This document shows, in pieces, positions 22,793 through 37,079 of a stretch of 64,000 nucleotides of DNA (position 1 is its first letter; each line of letters opens with the position of its first letter). The notes below the pieces were generated by a model. That model had not been told where the DNA came from, made no database searches, and saw nothing but the letters and a program-made list of their open reading frames with translations. Made by a program: the position numbers and the translations under genes. This stretch comes from Pegea sp. RAD2-039 (lineage: Eukaryota > Chordata > Thaliacea > Salpida > Salpidae), in the NCBI GenBank assembly GCA_034620365.1, contig JAQGEQ010000192.1, forward strand, positions 2,413,001-2,477,000, given 5' to 3'.

Positions 22793-25700
22793 CGTCTTTA
22801 CAATTTTGACTAGATAGTTTTAGAAAGTGATGAATTTTTTTTGATTAGTATGCATTACTTCTATGAACTCAGTGTTAAATCTAAAATTACTCATACTAGA
22901 TTATTTATTCTATGCTAAAGTGATTACAAAGCTTTATAAGCTATCTCTACAGAACATAATCACTCACTACAAAAATTAACTGTAGTATTATTGAAAATTA
23001 ACAAATAGAATTGATCTTATGTAAGAGACTGTAACCAACTCTTTAAGTTGTGTAACTATAGCCTATAAAATAAATCCCTACTAATTAATCTCTAAAGAAC
23101 AAAAAACAGATTTTTGAACTTAAACTTAACACCTAACTTGCTTTGGATATACCTTTAATAACAAAATTCAGCAAAATTTTCATAATTTTCTTCGCACGAA
23201 TTTATTGAAATAGAAGAAATTACTGATTAACAAAGCTGAAATTTTGGTAAATAAACAAAATGAATTCAAGTAATAAAGTCCTAAAACTACTTTGAATGGC
23301 ATCATTACAAAGAAGTAAATTGTGCTTAAATTTTTACTAAAGGCTTTAATGAAAAATTGGCAGTTTTGATCTTGATTCATATTTTGGAAGCGAAAAAGTG
23401 TTAGGTTTTATTTATTGATGTATATAATGAACAAAATTTAATAAAACAATTCACATAAATATTTTTATTTACAGTTAAAAGCGATAACTTACTAAATATA
23501 AGTCTTGAATCCATACAGGTAAACCATTCTTTCCTAACTAACAGTATTTTCAGAAACTTTTACTTGGCTTGTGGTTAAGTAAAGGATATTATAAAAGTTG
23601 CATCCCATAAACATACGTTACAAGGACTCATAAATAAAACAAAATGACTTTTACATTTAGGACACAAAAAATCATGATACTGTATCCAAAACAACTGCTT
23701 TCCTCAAACGCCATAATCGAATAAGTATCTTAGATAAGACGCTTTTTAAAAAAACTATAATATCTCGCACGATTGTTTTATATATTTTTTTCCAAAAAAA
23801 TTACCTACAGAGCGATTACAATAATTAGATGACTCAGTAGTAAGAGACTTTGATATTTATAAAATGTCTTTGATTTTGCTGTAAGAATGCAATAGCCTTG
23901 ATTACAAAACTGTAACCCTAAGCCATATCTTTATTTTAACAAAAATATTTATCTTAGCCACAATTTAATGTTTTAAAATAAATATTTTATATTATCTGGG
24001 ATTTTTTCTGCACCCTATATTTTCATTGACTATAATAGGCTCGCTACAATAAGTTCCTTCAAATTGCCAAAAAACCTTTTTATGCCAAATCTTTTTAACT
24101 TAAAAAAATCGGTGCAATTTTTTAAGACTTTTTTTATATACTCTCTTAAATTTTCCAGATTAGCATTCTTAAAGTTAATAAAAAATAGCTTTAAAAAATC
24201 AGAAGTCTTGTGCATGATGATTTACAATAATTTTTGAAATATTTTGATAGAACGATTACTTAAAACTATCGTTGTTACCATAATCACTTATTATAACTTT
24301 ATTATTATTATAACTTTATTATAAATAAATTCTTGAATTTTGCTTAGACAGAGCAACTATGGTTGAGTATAAAGTATTGTGAATTCTTATTACTAACTTA
24401 TTATATGATATAGTGTATTCGTAGTTGTTTATTTACGTAAGTTAAAGTTTCCAAATAGAAGTCATTTGAAATGATTTAGAAGTAGTAGATCAAGTTAATG
24501 TTTTCAATTAAGTTTATCATACTGCTTAAAGCTTTAAAATTGTATTGCATAGAAGTGTAGTGAAACTTTAAGTTTTTTTTTATTAGCTTCAAAGTTGTAT
24601 TTGGTAACATTTATGATGTGTTATCTAGAAGTCTTCATAAGAACATTTATTTTTAAGAAGTAATTCAAAGTTGCATGAATTTTTGATAGGCATTAGAATG
24701 TTTTCTTTTGTAGAAAGTTACTAGTTTTATAATGATTAAAAAACTATTTCGATAGCGTTAATCTAGAAACAAATTTAGTTTACAACAGAAAATAAATCAC
24801 CTGGTGAGGCTTAAGAAAAGGGTATTAAGTTATGCTGAAATTTTTAAAGATCAGTTAGGTGTAATTATATTTATGCATTTTGATTACGATAGAATTTTAG
24901 CTATCTACATATCTGCTGAACTATGCTTTGTTTGAAAACTATTTAGGCCATTATAAAAAGTATTTTAGATAGCATCCTGTTTTTATTTAGAGGCGTAATA
25001 TAATTTCTAACCAGTTTATACTTATTTCGTTATAAAAAAGAACATTAAAAAGACTTAGTGCTTCAATAAAAAAATTAACTAAATATTAAAATTTATGTTT
25101 AGAAACACTAGAAGCTACAAGTTAAAGTTAGTCAATTTAGTTTATTGAAGATCTAGAAGAAGTTTTAAGGGCAGGGCTTTTGCTACGTTTTTGTTTTGTT
25201 TTTAAATTTTCTATCTTAGCTGTTACTAATAGTTTCTATTTCTAACTTCAAATATGTTAAAAACTCATTAAATATTATCTGAAAATTTTTGTTCATTCTA
25301 CTGGTATTTTACTAATAGTAACTATAAATATAATATTTAAAAGTTTGTATATACTATATATATTTTATATTAAGTATAAAATCGAATTCTTTTTGTCATT
25401 TAGTTTATTTCTAAAGTTGATAATTATTTATTTAACAATTATTGTTGTTTATAAATTTATAAGTTTATTATATAATAATATTTTTAAGATAAAATTTAAC
25501 TTTTAAATCTTTGACTAGAAAATTATTTATAGTATAAAATTATTGTATTTTAAAATCACTTTTTTTTATAGGAACTTTTAAAATATTTTATTTTGAAAAA
25601 TTAGATAACAAGCTTTATAATTTATAGTATTTAGTGTCAATTTTAGTACAACTATTATTTTTTTATGATAAGTTTAACTTTTTCATTTAATTTTGTTTGG

Positions 25701-26073
25701 AATTTTTCAATAATTGTATACAAATAATTAAGTTATATTTTAAATAACTGTTTATCAAAACTTTGATTTTTGTAATAATCATCATAATTATTTTCAATTG
25801 AAACAAAAATATGCTATAAATCTTTTATAATGTTGATTTTAGTTTTATTTTTATTAGATGTTAAAATTTGGTTATTTAAAACTTGGTAATTTAATTTTTC
25901 TAATCTTTTGATGAGAGTGTTTAGACTTGTTTAAAAGTTTTTTTTAATTAGCAATTGATTACAGTATTAATTTGTTTGTTTATGTACAAGCTCTTTATTT
26001 AATTCTCAATTTTTTAATCAGATATTGAAAGTATTAACGATTTCTTACTTGAAATGGTATAAATTGCCAAAAA
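22793..26073. other. intergenic between divergent DPP and LIS1 genes
   Basis: Very AT-rich. No exon-like frames on either strand. It presumably holds both 5' regions. An acceptor-like CTATCTAG lies 20 nt before the DPP start codon, and TTTTTTAATCAG lies 52 nt before the LIS1 ATG. Confidence 0.45.
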
Positions 26074-29000
26074 ATGGTCTTGACAACATCTCAACAGCTC
26101 GAATTGTAAGTTTAGTTTCGTTTTATCTAATTTTCTGATATTTGTTTGTTTTTAAAAGTATAAAATTAGTGTTTGAGAATGATTAAGATTCTTTATGTAA
26201 GTTTTGTTTTTGATAGTAATTTTTATAATTGATAATGATATTAGTCTTAATTCTTTAAATCATATTCCTATATAAAATGATTTTATGAAGATAGTTTAAG
26301 CAATATTGGTTTATTATTCTAATATCACCAATTTATAATAGATTTTATAGCTTGCTATCATTATATTTACATTATATGTAATTTAATTGATTAATTTATA
26401 GCCTATTTTTTAAAGAAATAAAGCAATCAAAGAATACTTGAAGACAAATGGATATGCTAATACATTAGAAACGTTTCAAGATGAAGCAAACCTGGTAATT
26501 TGTTATATCTGCATATATTTTTTTACATTTGTTTTAAGCAAAACTAACTTTATTCTTTTGTAATTAAACCATATATGTAGGCTTTATATGTAAAATACTT
26601 TGGCATTGCTTCAAACATTTTATGATTGTCAACTGTTTATTAATAATACTAATGTTTCAAACCTTAAAATACATTTCTTATAAGATAGTTTTATTATGAA
26701 AATGTGACAATTTTTCTGCCTATATTAAAGAATGCTTTATAATAATTTTGTTTTAAAGAGTTTTAAATTAGTGTAAAACATTTATATATCTATTTAAAGT
26801 TTTTTGCTTTCTCAATTTTGTGCCAGTGGTATTAAAAAAATTATAAAGTTGTTTAAACGATAAATGAAATAAAGATAAAAACTTAAATTGTTTTTAAGTA
26901 GTAAATATAATTGCATGTTATGATGAACCTGTTTCAAAAATATACTTTCAATTTAGTTGTATAATTAGAAAATAAATACTTAATTTTATGCATTCTATAA
27001 AGTCATGTATATCTGACATGATCAGTATTTTTAACTCCTAAATATTTAATTAGGTAAACCAATGTTTTCACAAAAAATCATAGAAGGAATTTTACTGATT
27101 TCTGTAATTGATGTGTTTAATAAATTGTCAAGTTCACACAATTTTCTATTTTTAAGCCAACAGAATCTGAAAAGAAACATGTAGGTCTGCTAGAAAGAAA
27201 ATGGATTACAATTATAAAGATGTCAAAAAAGGTAAGTCTTTCAATCATCTATTTGCTTCAAAACTTATCTTCGTTTAAATGACAGATACAACAGCTTGAA
27301 GCACAGCTACATGAAGTACAGCATGAAGCAAGAGATAGGCTAGGGAACCCAGGAAAGAGAGATCCTTCTGAATGGATTCCACGAACACCTCAAAGATGCG
27401 AACTTAGTGGGCATCGACGTTCTATTACACGAGTTATATTTCATCCTGTATACAACAACGTTGTATCTGCATCTGAAGACACAACAATTAAGGTAAAATG
27501 ATACTTTATGCTTAGTATGAATTTCATTTGAGTTTGAACTTGAAACAACCTTGGCATTTTTACTCTATTTAATCCTTACTGTTGATTTGTATGATAATTG
27601 ATAGTATAAACTGGACAAAATTCAATGAACTCACTTATGAATGATAGTGCATCTTATAAAGAATTTTATTTCGTATGTCTACTTTATCTATCAATAATTC
27701 AACATTGGCTTTTACTTAAACGTTGAAAGATTTTTCTTGTCAGTACACCCAAGGTATGTTTGATGCACACAAGCAAAGAAAACTCAGCAAAATTGGATTA
27801 GTCAACTATCATGATGTTATTAATCGTCTTTATTACTATTTTTGTTTCTGTTTCCATTTATCAACTTATATAACTGTATTTGGAAATAATATTCAATTAG
27901 TGACTGACCTAATTATTTTGATGTTAATCTAATTTATGCAAATACCTGTTTCAGGTGTGGGATTATGAAACAGGTGATTTCGAGCGCACGCTAAAAGGAC
28001 ACACAGACACAGTTCAAGACATTTCCTTCGATGCCAAAGGAAAAGTGCTTGGTATTTGAAATGTCTTATAAATTGAATTTATCAAAAATCTTTATCAGAT
28101 TTTTCAAAGTTTTTATTTATTAAACAGTTTTAGCAGCTAGTGGTAACATTATGTATCTCGTAATATTTTAGTTTATATTATATGCTCTCTAAAAAACTCA
28201 AAGTTTCTGAAGCTATTTATCTTCATTTCAATTTCTATCTTTTCGTTGTAAACATGATTTTTTACTTGATTTTCTGCTTGTGGTTTATTCGAATGTCTTA
28301 TTTCTGTTTTAGCATCGTGCTCAGCCGACTTAACTATCAAAATTTGGGACTTTGTTGAGTTTGAATGCACGAAAACCTTAAAAGGTGAAGAACTTGCTTT
28401 TATAACTTGTAAAAAAGTATTTAAAATGATGTTTATCTAGGCCATGATCATAATGTATCATCGGTTGCTTTTATGAATGATGGAGATCATATAATTTCAG
28501 CAAGTAGAGATAAAACAATTCGTTTATGGGAACTGACAACAGGGTTTGTTCATTTGCTTTAATTACTTACTTAGTATTAAAACTCAAATAGAATTGATTA
28601 ATTTTCTTTATAATTGTTCACTCTGTTTGCTTTTTGTTGGTTTAGTGTGTCACTAAGAAAGAATATATTTCTTTGAAGTTACAACACATTTATTAACTTC
28701 AAATATTACTTGTAACAAATGATAAGTTAAAGTGAATCATTTGTTTTTACAAAATTATCTGTTTCAAAGTCACCACAATTGTATCGTAATCTACATGTAC
28801 AGATATTACTCAAATTATTCGTGAAAGTATCGATTTTAGCTTTTGTTAGAAAATTATCTAAATTTGGTATTCTGTACTTTTATCTGATTGTTTTATTTGT
28901 TAAACTGTCATTTTGTTAGAAAATAAATATTACTGACATGAAAATTTATTTCCTTGTTTGACTTTCAAATATTTTTCATAAATCACAAATCGATCTGTAA

Positions 29001-29866
29001 TCTATCAACTAACTGAAAGTTTTTTTGGTGTAATGACTTCATTTTGAGGGCAAACTCATCTTCCAACCAACAACTACTACTACCATCTCAAATATTTCGA
29101 AATCAATTGTTGAAATTTCAACCATCAACTCTATTTCTAGATATTGCATTAAGACCTTTCATGGACATGAAGAATGGGTACGAATGGTCCGGCCCACTTT
29201 GGACGGTAGTCTAATTGCTTCATGTTCCAACGACCAGACGGTGACTTCTACCATCTATCTTCGGTTACTTTTTGACGCGAAATCTTTTATGACGTCATAG
29301 GTTCGCGTGTGGTCAGTAAATAGTGGCGAGTGTACAGCAGAATTACGTGAACATGACCATGTGATTGAATGTGTGGCATGGGCACCTGAAACCTCACATC
29401 AAAACATATGTGCAGCCGGTGGACTAGAAGTAATCACTTCAGTTTTGCTTCAAACTTCACTTTTAACGATTTTCTTTCTAGTATCGTAAAAATGAGAAAA
29501 ACGGGCCTTTTCTAGCGTCCGGTTCACGTGACAAAACCCTTCGTGTTTGGGATGTTAGTACTGGACAATGTCTATTTGTATTAATCGGTCATGACAACTG
29601 GGTCCGTGGGGTTATGTTTCACCCCAGGGGCAAGTTTCTGCTTTCAACTTCTGATGATAAAACGCTGCGTGTTTGGGATATTCACAATCGCCGTTGTCAC
29701 AAAACTCTAGCAGCTCACGAACATTTTGTAACGACACTTGGTAAGTAGTCCCTGTTTGTCCCAAGCCTCAAATTGACGGTCTAATTGTACAGATGTGCAC
29801 AAAACTGCTCCTTACGTAATCACTGGAAGCGTCGATCTTCTTGTAAAAGTTTGGGAGTGCCGCTGA
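26074..29866 (+). CDS. PAFAH1B1: LIS1 / PAF-acetylhydrolase 1B regulatory subunit, dynein regulator
   Basis: Eleven exons: 26074-26105, 26416-26494, 27157-27231, 27286-27492, 27955-28051, 28313-28384, 28441-28543, 29141-29240, 29301-29429, 29482-29740, 29793-29866. They give 408 residues (human LIS1 has 410). The order is an N-terminal LisH dimerisation motif ([19 protein letters not shown]), a short coiled coil, then seven WD40 repeats with [38 protein letters not shown] and [11 protein letters not shown] among them. The protein ends [13 protein letters not shown], almost the vertebrate end. LIS1 binds the dynein motor domain and sustains motility in nuclear positioning and mitosis. Identity is certain. 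Intron 8 is only 60 bp and carries a perfect TGACGTCA next to its acceptor. The gene converges with DRC2. Confidence 0.97.
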
Positions 29867-30739
29867 TCGTCAACAGTTTAAATCGTCAAATCTTACCACT
29901 GAGATTTGCCGCTTTTTGATGATGGCCATCAAATTTGTTTTTTTTTTCCTTCTGTTTTATTTAGTTGTCTGTTTGTACCTTTCGCAAAATTATTTCCAAT
30001 TTATGAAATCCAAGAATTTGATCTTCAAAATTTCCTTAAAATTCTGTTAATGAAACTTTTTTATTTAATCTGAAAATAACTCAAAGTAAAATAATGTAAT
30101 GACGTCATTATGGTGATGACGTAATGGTAGTCTCGAAGTGGTTTAAACATGCTCTTGTAGTAAACAGCACGATTCTTTTTACTTCTGTACATATTTCTTC
30201 TTGTAACTTGCTTTTATTTACTGACATTTGTATGCTGCATGCGGTGCAACTGCATCAACACCGCATTTAACTGATTCCACTCACTAAAGTTTGGATAGAA
30301 TCGAGGCTAGCATGGAGTGTCCCGTCAAAAGGTGATGGCCACTTACTTTTTCATATTATATCATTGGTACTTGCTAATTTAATTTTGCTTATGTGGTCAT
30401 TAAGTATCGGTATAATGTGAACGAACAGAAAAAAGTCCCAATTAAGCGTCTGCTAAATGATCAATGCTATACTGACAACTATCTTAACATTTAAGATCAA
30501 ATCTGAATCTTTTTTGTGCGTATTTATCAGCAAAAAGAATGAAAAAGCAGAAATATTGTTTCTTCTGTTTCAGTTTAGCGATTTTTATTATACATATAAA
30601 GATAGAATTTAATTACTACGAATGTGAAGTGCACTTCACTTGAAATAGCTCCACTTATTTAGTTGGTAAGAATTCAATTACATCAATTTAATAGTTGCTC
30701 GATCATTAAAGTAGTAAACAGTATGAAGTTGGTTTCTTG
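29867..30739. other. convergent 3' region between LIS1 and DRC2
   Basis: Probably both 3' UTRs. It contains the CRE-like pair described separately. No gene is seen. Confidence 0.5.
30097..30124. promoter_or_regulatory. CRE/ATF-like site pair downstream of LIS1
   Basis: A perfect 14-bp palindrome TAATGACGTCATTA (30097-30110) is followed 6 nt later by TGACGTAA (30117-30124). Both match cAMP-response-element/ATF half-site arrangements. They lie about 230 nt past the LIS1 stop and away from any gene start I can define, so a regulatory role is only a possibility. Confidence 0.35.
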
Positions 30740-33675
30740 TTAACCCTGCATCCAGTATTGAAACGCTTTTCCAGGACCTATCAACCAAGTAGTAATCAGT
30801 AGATGTAGATGATTTGGTTTAAACCAACCTTCTACATTGTTAGTACTTCGACCAGGCCTTAAAGTTGTCGTTTTAGTGATATTACTTACTCTGGTATCCA
30901 TAACCGGAACGTTCAATCTGAATATTGGAAGGCGAATTTAACATGTCAAGTTTTGCTGGCTTCTATTTGTAACTAACCTGGTATTAGTTTTTCGGTTTAC
31001 TATTAAAAGTGTGTTTTGGTTGCTAAGTATTTCATCATTAACTGATATTCCATCTAAATACTGCTTGACAACAGAACGCAATTGTTGATTCTCCTGAATA
31101 TGAATTAGATCGAATAATCTGATGAAATAAAAACTAAAAAAGTTCTACTTTTGTCAAAACATCTTTTTCTTTGTCTAGAGTCACTTTGTCCAACAAGACT
31201 TTGTTATAACGTTTCCAGAAGTTCTCTAGCGCGGTGTAGTCATGCATGACGCTACAAAGAGGTTCTTCGGGTGTTTCGTACATTGCCGCCTATAATGTAG
31301 ATGCTAACTTGTAGGAAGTGGAAATTTATCAACAATTTACTTCTATATCTTCTTGTTCTTCTTTTGTTAAAGATGTTGCATAAAACGGAAGGACTTTTTC
31401 TTCCTCAGTTTCCAGCTTTCTGCACATCTCAGCAAATTTTACAATAGCTTCTCCTTTCTCAACAATCCTTTGATTGAATTAAAATTCAATATGACATAAA
31501 AATACTTTGGAAAGAAAAGATAATGAAATTGCTAAAAAATTATCAAATATTTTGTTAAATTCAGAAAAGTTTGAAGTAATTTTATTAAAAGAAAAGAAAC
31601 TGAAAGCAAATTACTTTTCTAAAGTTGTAATTGTCGAATTGCTTTGTAGAACAAGTTTTGATAATAATTGTCTTTCTCGGACTCGGCAACCGTTCATCTC
31701 AGATTTCAACTTTTGAAAATGTTTTAAAACGAATTCTCTTTCATCTCGTAGAACTTTATTTCTATCTTCACACTCTTTGCAATTCAGTTGCAATTTACTC
31801 CGGTGTGTATTAATAATTTCCTTTATGAATAAATTTGTTATTCTTTTTTTAGTAAGTAGAAATTACTAACCTGTAACTTTTGAAGTTTTTTCATTTGTGT
31901 GTCAATTTCTTTGGAGCTTTTATCATCTTTTGCTTTCAAATTTTCGAAAGCTATTTTTCTTTCTTCTGTAGTTTCACTATAATTTTTTAAAGCTGATTGA
32001 AATTGCTTCCACAGAGACTCTACAGTGCTCTCAAGTTGTATACGTAACGCGTGCTTGTCTTCCAAGTTCTAAAACAAATTGATAAACCAAATAATAAATA
32101 TCACAAACATCCTACTTTATTCTTAATATCATCTCTTGTACTCTGAAACTCTTGTCTAGCTTCCGTCTCTTTTTCAAGATGATTTTGTTCCATGGCAAAG
32201 AGAACATCTTGAAGATGTTTAATTTCATCTTTGTGAAGACTCATTGTAAGATTCCGTTCCAAATCAAACTCTTGTTCAATAGTTGATAATTCTGTATCAT
32301 ACTCTTCATAAAGACCATTCAGTCTTCTTTTGTGATGATCTACAAACATTGATTAAGAATGAATCTTTATTTTCAGACCTAAACATTTTTAGAAAGTTTG
32401 ATTGAATTATTTATAAGTAGAAATTAAATATTTATAGCAGAACTAAAGTTTTACTATATATCATGAAGGTTTCAATATTTATTGTCACCTTAATATCTTC
32501 ATAAACAATTCTGATTTAATGTAATAGTAAATAAATTCACTTGAAGCATAATAATTATATTATATATTATGATATAATAATTATCTCGAAAAATGATGAT
32601 CTTATAAACTAAATAATTTTTTCATTTATTGCAAAAGAAAAATAGACTTAGGGAGAAACTAAACTTTTGAATTATTTAAAAAGCTTCTCAATTTTTTTGA
32701 AAAAGAAGTAATAAAGAAATAAAATTTTTTCATCATTTTTATAAAAGTTTTATAAAAGAATTAGAAGAAATAGCAAAAAACCCCATGATAAAGAAAATAA
32801 AAATAAATTGATCTAAGCTATCTGAAATAATTTAATTATAAAATAAATTTATTATTTTGCAAAATTTTGAAGAAGTTGAACCACTTTTGAGTTTTTAAAA
32901 ACCATAAAATAATATACTTGTTGAAAGAAAATTGTTAAATTATATAATCAATAACTATTTATCAACAAATTACTTGACTATTATAGAATATTCTACTTTA
33001 AACATTAGTTTTATAAAAACTAATATTTATAATTTTATAACAATTTAGTTTAGAACTATCTAATTGTGATATTATTATTTATAAAAACTTTCAAGTTTAT
33101 GCTAGCTTTGATGTACTACTTCTACAAACAAATTTATAAGATATAAAGAATCAAACTTACCTATTAAAGTATCAACTGTATGAAAATGTCTACGAATTGA
33201 AACATTATATTGTTCTTCAGCTTCTTCAATATCTTTAGAAAGAGCTTTAATAACATTTTGTTTTCTATCAACAACTCTTTCAAATGTTTGACTTAGTATC
33301 GCTATTTCCTTCAAAATTATTTTTCATTACTTTATTTTATTTCAACTTTTTCATACTTTTTTCAGCTCTAAAGATTTAGCTTTTCTCATTATCTGTCTCC
33401 ATTTTTCATGAAGTTTATTGATGTTTATACTTGAGCTTTTTTCTTCCTTAGCCAATTTATCCTTTAGAAATACAAAAAAATGTTATAATCAACAAAATGT
33501 TAAGAAGCTAAAATCATGAAGATACTTTTAGAAACTGCATCAACATTTCCTCTTTCTTCTTTCTCATTTCTTCTTCCTCTAAGGCTTTTTGTTCGAAATA
33601 TATGATCCGTTCTTCTTCTGACATCTTTGATAATTTACTTTTCTTCTTCTTTCCTTTCTTTGCCTTTTTTGCCAT
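30740..33675 (-). CDS. CCDC65: dynein regulatory complex subunit 2 (CCDC65)
   Basis: Coiled-coil subunit of the nexin-dynein regulatory complex that links outer doublets in motile cilia and flagella. Ten exons (33675-33526, 33461-33357, 33308-33161, 32339-32116, 32068-31871, 31820-31615, 31467-31341, 31289-31149, 31093-30978, 30917-30740) give 530 residues in one frame. The family run is clear: a Lys-rich start [20 protein letters not shown], then [87 protein letters not shown] and [14 protein letters not shown]. Most of the protein is heptad-like coiled coil. The last 50 or so residues do not match the vertebrate end and are less certain. The 821-bp intron 3 is very AT-rich. The start ATG directly follows AATCAAG. 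Confidence 0.95.
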
Positions 33676-34644
33676 CTTGATTTTTTATATCTTCTAATTT
33701 TTTAAGTAAGTTTAAAACAATAACAATGAAAAATTAATCATCAAAACTAAAATAGTTTCAAAAAACATGAAAGATATTATTTAATTAAGAATATATTGAT
33801 TTACTAAAATACAAAATATAAAACTTCTAGAAATTTTTTGAGGCAAACCAAAAGCTTTACAAAGTCATTCTATAATTCACAAAATTAGTAACAGAAGTTG
33901 TTTGTAGAGCTTTACAGACTTTCAAAGTTAAATAAAAATCATTTGTAGTAATAAAACTATTCAAAAAATTATCTTTTTAATTGCTTTCAAATAGAATAAC
34001 GACATTAAAAATCTAAAAAAACAGAAAAATTGCATTTTATTTAAATAGAAACAATATACAGAGTTGAATAATCAAAGGAAATAAATTGAATAACTCGTCT
34101 TAGAATCAATAGTACAGAAGTTTTAAGAAATAAAGAAAAGTTTATTGTTAACTACAAATTAATTTAATTAGAAATTTTCAGCATCTAGTTTAGAATAGAA
34201 ATAACTAAGCTCGTTTCATGTTTAATGTTTTTATCAAGTTATTAGTTTCCAATGGTTTCTATAGTTGCCCTAGTGGCTGTTGATTTCAAGTGAAGCTAAA
34301 ATGTCCTTTCGTTTAAAAAGGATATTTTTATAATAAAAGTAAAATGAAACAAAAAGTTAAATAAGTTCTACATTTTATAATTATTTATGGATACTTTGAA
34401 ATAAAAGTTTACTAAGAAATACTCGAAATAAAAAATGTAATTTACATCTAGGCATCTTAATATTTTGATTATAAGTCACTGTTATTAAAAAAATATTATT
34501 TGAAAAAAAACTTACTTGCATATCTTCAAGAGCATTTGGAAGCTAAAATTCTGTATAAATAAAAGCAAATAAACTTTCTGTAAACTATTTTTCTCACGCT
34601 AGTGTTTGCATTACATTTTCTTAGTTTTAACCTTCTAAATTGCT
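33676..34644. other. no gene seen
   Basis: AT-rich sequence upstream of DRC2. Nothing recognisable. Confidence 0.5.
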
Positions 34645-34780
34645 TTGAGAACTACCGAAATACCATGTGTTACATCTTTTTCTTTTTATATTACTAACTT
34701 AATAGATGTTATTTGTGAGAATATGTGTTGGCGGGAGGTGCTCTCTTCAGGCACCCTACGTGGCATTTATTGAAAATAAA
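34645..34780 (+). repeat. LINE 3' tail, copy 2
   Basis: Contains TACCATGTGTTACATCTTTT, AATAGATGTTATTTGTGAGA, then a GGCGGGAGGTGCTCTC stretch and an AT-rich end GAAAATAAA. It aligns along its length with the non-coding tail of the LINE end at 8598-8735. No RT coding sequence precedes it, so it is a severely 5'-truncated insertion or a derived SINE. Confidence 0.7.
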
Positions 34781-37007
34781 AAAAATTTCCAAAGCTTAAA
34801 GTTTTGACACTGGGACAAAATTGATCGCTCTATTTGAATTTACATTTCATCGTTAAAAGCTCTTATAAGTGTTACTATACTTTTTTTGAAAAAGTATAAA
34901 TACACAAGCGTAGCCATAAAAATGTTTGACGATTTTGTCATAATCAGAATGCTAATAATTCTTTAAGAGAACTTTGTAAAAAAGCGGCCAGTAGCAACGA
35001 AGAACAGCTCATTGGTCAGCATAGAGAATTAAGTAGTAATATGCAAAGCGATCATACCAAACTTGAAAAAACATTTACATGAGCAATAAACATTCTACTG
35101 TCATCTCTGTCAAATATACTACAACTAGACTTGTTTAATATTTTTGAACTATAAAATGAGTTATAATAAAAAAAAATCATAAAATTTATACAAATACTTG
35201 ATTGAATTATATGTCTGCCTAAAAAGACTAATTATTAATAGATTAGAAATAGGTACGTGAGATCAACTCTTAAAATATAGATATATAAACTTTATAGTCA
35301 GACTATTGTAAAAATGATTTATGCTTTCATGAAGTAATAAGCTAATTAGCTTCATTTCAAACAAATTTATTCTTGCTGCATATTAGTTTCTTTCAAACTC
35401 TGCAGGCTCAGGTACCCAGAGAATATGTCTTTAAAAGATGATGGCCAAAAAAGGGAAAACTTATTTGCAATTTGCTACATCTTACTTTATAACAATGACA
35501 GTCGTCAAAAAATAAGTAATAATTAAGGAACACTGAACAATTGATTACATGCTTTCTACCTCAAAACGAAATTTTTGCATGATTTTATAACGAATATTTT
35601 ATATTTGGCTCAGTTTATAAAAACAACAGAATGATTGTAATATTTAAAGAAGTTTGATTTGCGTCAAGTAATTAGCAAAATGTATTATCTTCAATTGATC
35701 TGTCAATTCATATCATTGAAAATTACTTTTTTCCTGCTAACCTAGGCTAATGATTTAAGCATTTTTTAAAAATTTGATCTTTAAAGGTCTTTGACAAATT
35801 TTACTCTTAACAATTTTATATTTTATCTCACAGTTTTATTACGAAACAAATTTGTTTCTACATTAATTCTACATTCTTTAAAAATTGTTACCAAGTTATT
35901 TTTGCAGCTTGAAATTTAGAAAAAATTCAGATTTAGATATTTCGCATCACGACAGTGAAATTTAAAGTATTTTGTCATCACGAACATCAAAAATTTGCAA
36001 CCAAATGGTTGTAGATAACAAAAAAGTTTACAGATTCGAAATTTATGACGACACAAAAGCACAGCACGAAAAATCGACGTAAGACGTACTTGAAGCTTTA
36101 TTCAAGTGATACTTGATGTAAAGCAAAGTGAAAATATCACTTCAATAATATCAGGGTTGAAAAAAAATTAGTTTTTTGCATATCCCATGTCTCAGGTGAG
36201 TATTTGTAGTAAAATCTGTTAAAGTTTTAAAGTCACTTCTTAACACTATATCTATTTGCGAATCAAGATAGCGTTTTCAATTGAATAAAATGATAAACTA
36301 TCAAAACTGTAGCTGTGTATGCTCTTATGAGGTTGATAAATGACTCCATTAAAGGTAGAAAAAGAATCCACATCGTAGCAACTCGTCAACCTGTTTAATA
36401 TATGTCTTCAAAAACTTAAAAAATATCTTAACCTGATGGTTTGTTAGGATTGGAAGTTGTTTTTTATTATTATCATTAAGTCGTGTTTTTCAAGCAAAGT
36501 TTTTTTATGAAATCAGACAATGCATTTGATAACCTGTGGCAAAGCTAAAAAGATAAAAAGCATAAAAATGCATGACAGTGTCAAACTATAAAAGTTAAAT
36601 CAGTAACTCAACTCATAATAGTAAGCTGAATTTTATCTTTAATTCGTTCCTAAAACTTTCAATTTTCTGTAAGAAGATCATAAGATCGTTTGAAACACTT
36701 AGCACAGCTTAAGCATCTCACTGCTGAGAACATTATCAGAAAATACTCGGCATCAAGAAGATTTTGATTTTATCATATTTCAGTGCATCTATTTCAATCC
36801 ATTTTAATCTTCAAATTACTTTTTTTACTCATTTGATAGATCCAAATTTTTCAGAAAACTTTCGCGCGGCAAAATGCAATGATGACATGCCACTGGATCA
36901 AAATTACTCTCTTTACATAACTCTTCCCACTGTATTCCCACCAAAATTATCTCTCACTAATAGCTTATAATATTTTGTAAATCAAGTCGTATAATTTCAT
37001 TAATTTC
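34781..37007. other. no gene seen
   Basis: AT-rich stretch. Frames such as 36764-36970 have no recognisable motif. Possibly old repeat debris around 34900-35080, where composition rises slightly. Confidence 0.4.
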
Positions 37008-37079
37008 GCCTCCGTAGTGTAACGGTTGTCATGCTCGTCTAACACACGGAATGTCTTGGGTTTGAGCCCGGACCACACA
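37008..37079 (+). repeat. tRNA-Val-like head of a SINE
   Basis: The stretch GCCTCCGTAGTGTAACGG begins a tRNA-like unit. It has an A-box (TAGTGTAACGG), an anticodon loop CTAACAC (AAC, valine) and a B-box GGTTTGAGCCC. The D and anticodon arms can be drawn. The 3' half of the acceptor stem does not pair with the first seven bases and the T stem has a mismatch. So this is a tRNA-derived promoter head, not a working tRNA. The body continues to about 37380. Confidence 0.7.

Noticed and set aside
29307..29489. Separate small gene starting at 29307
   Set aside because: It is exon 9 of LIS1 read through into the following intron.
37008..37079. Functional tRNA-Val(AAC) gene
   Set aside because: The acceptor stem does not pair and the T stem has a mismatch; the sequence runs on into a repeat body found elsewhere in the window.
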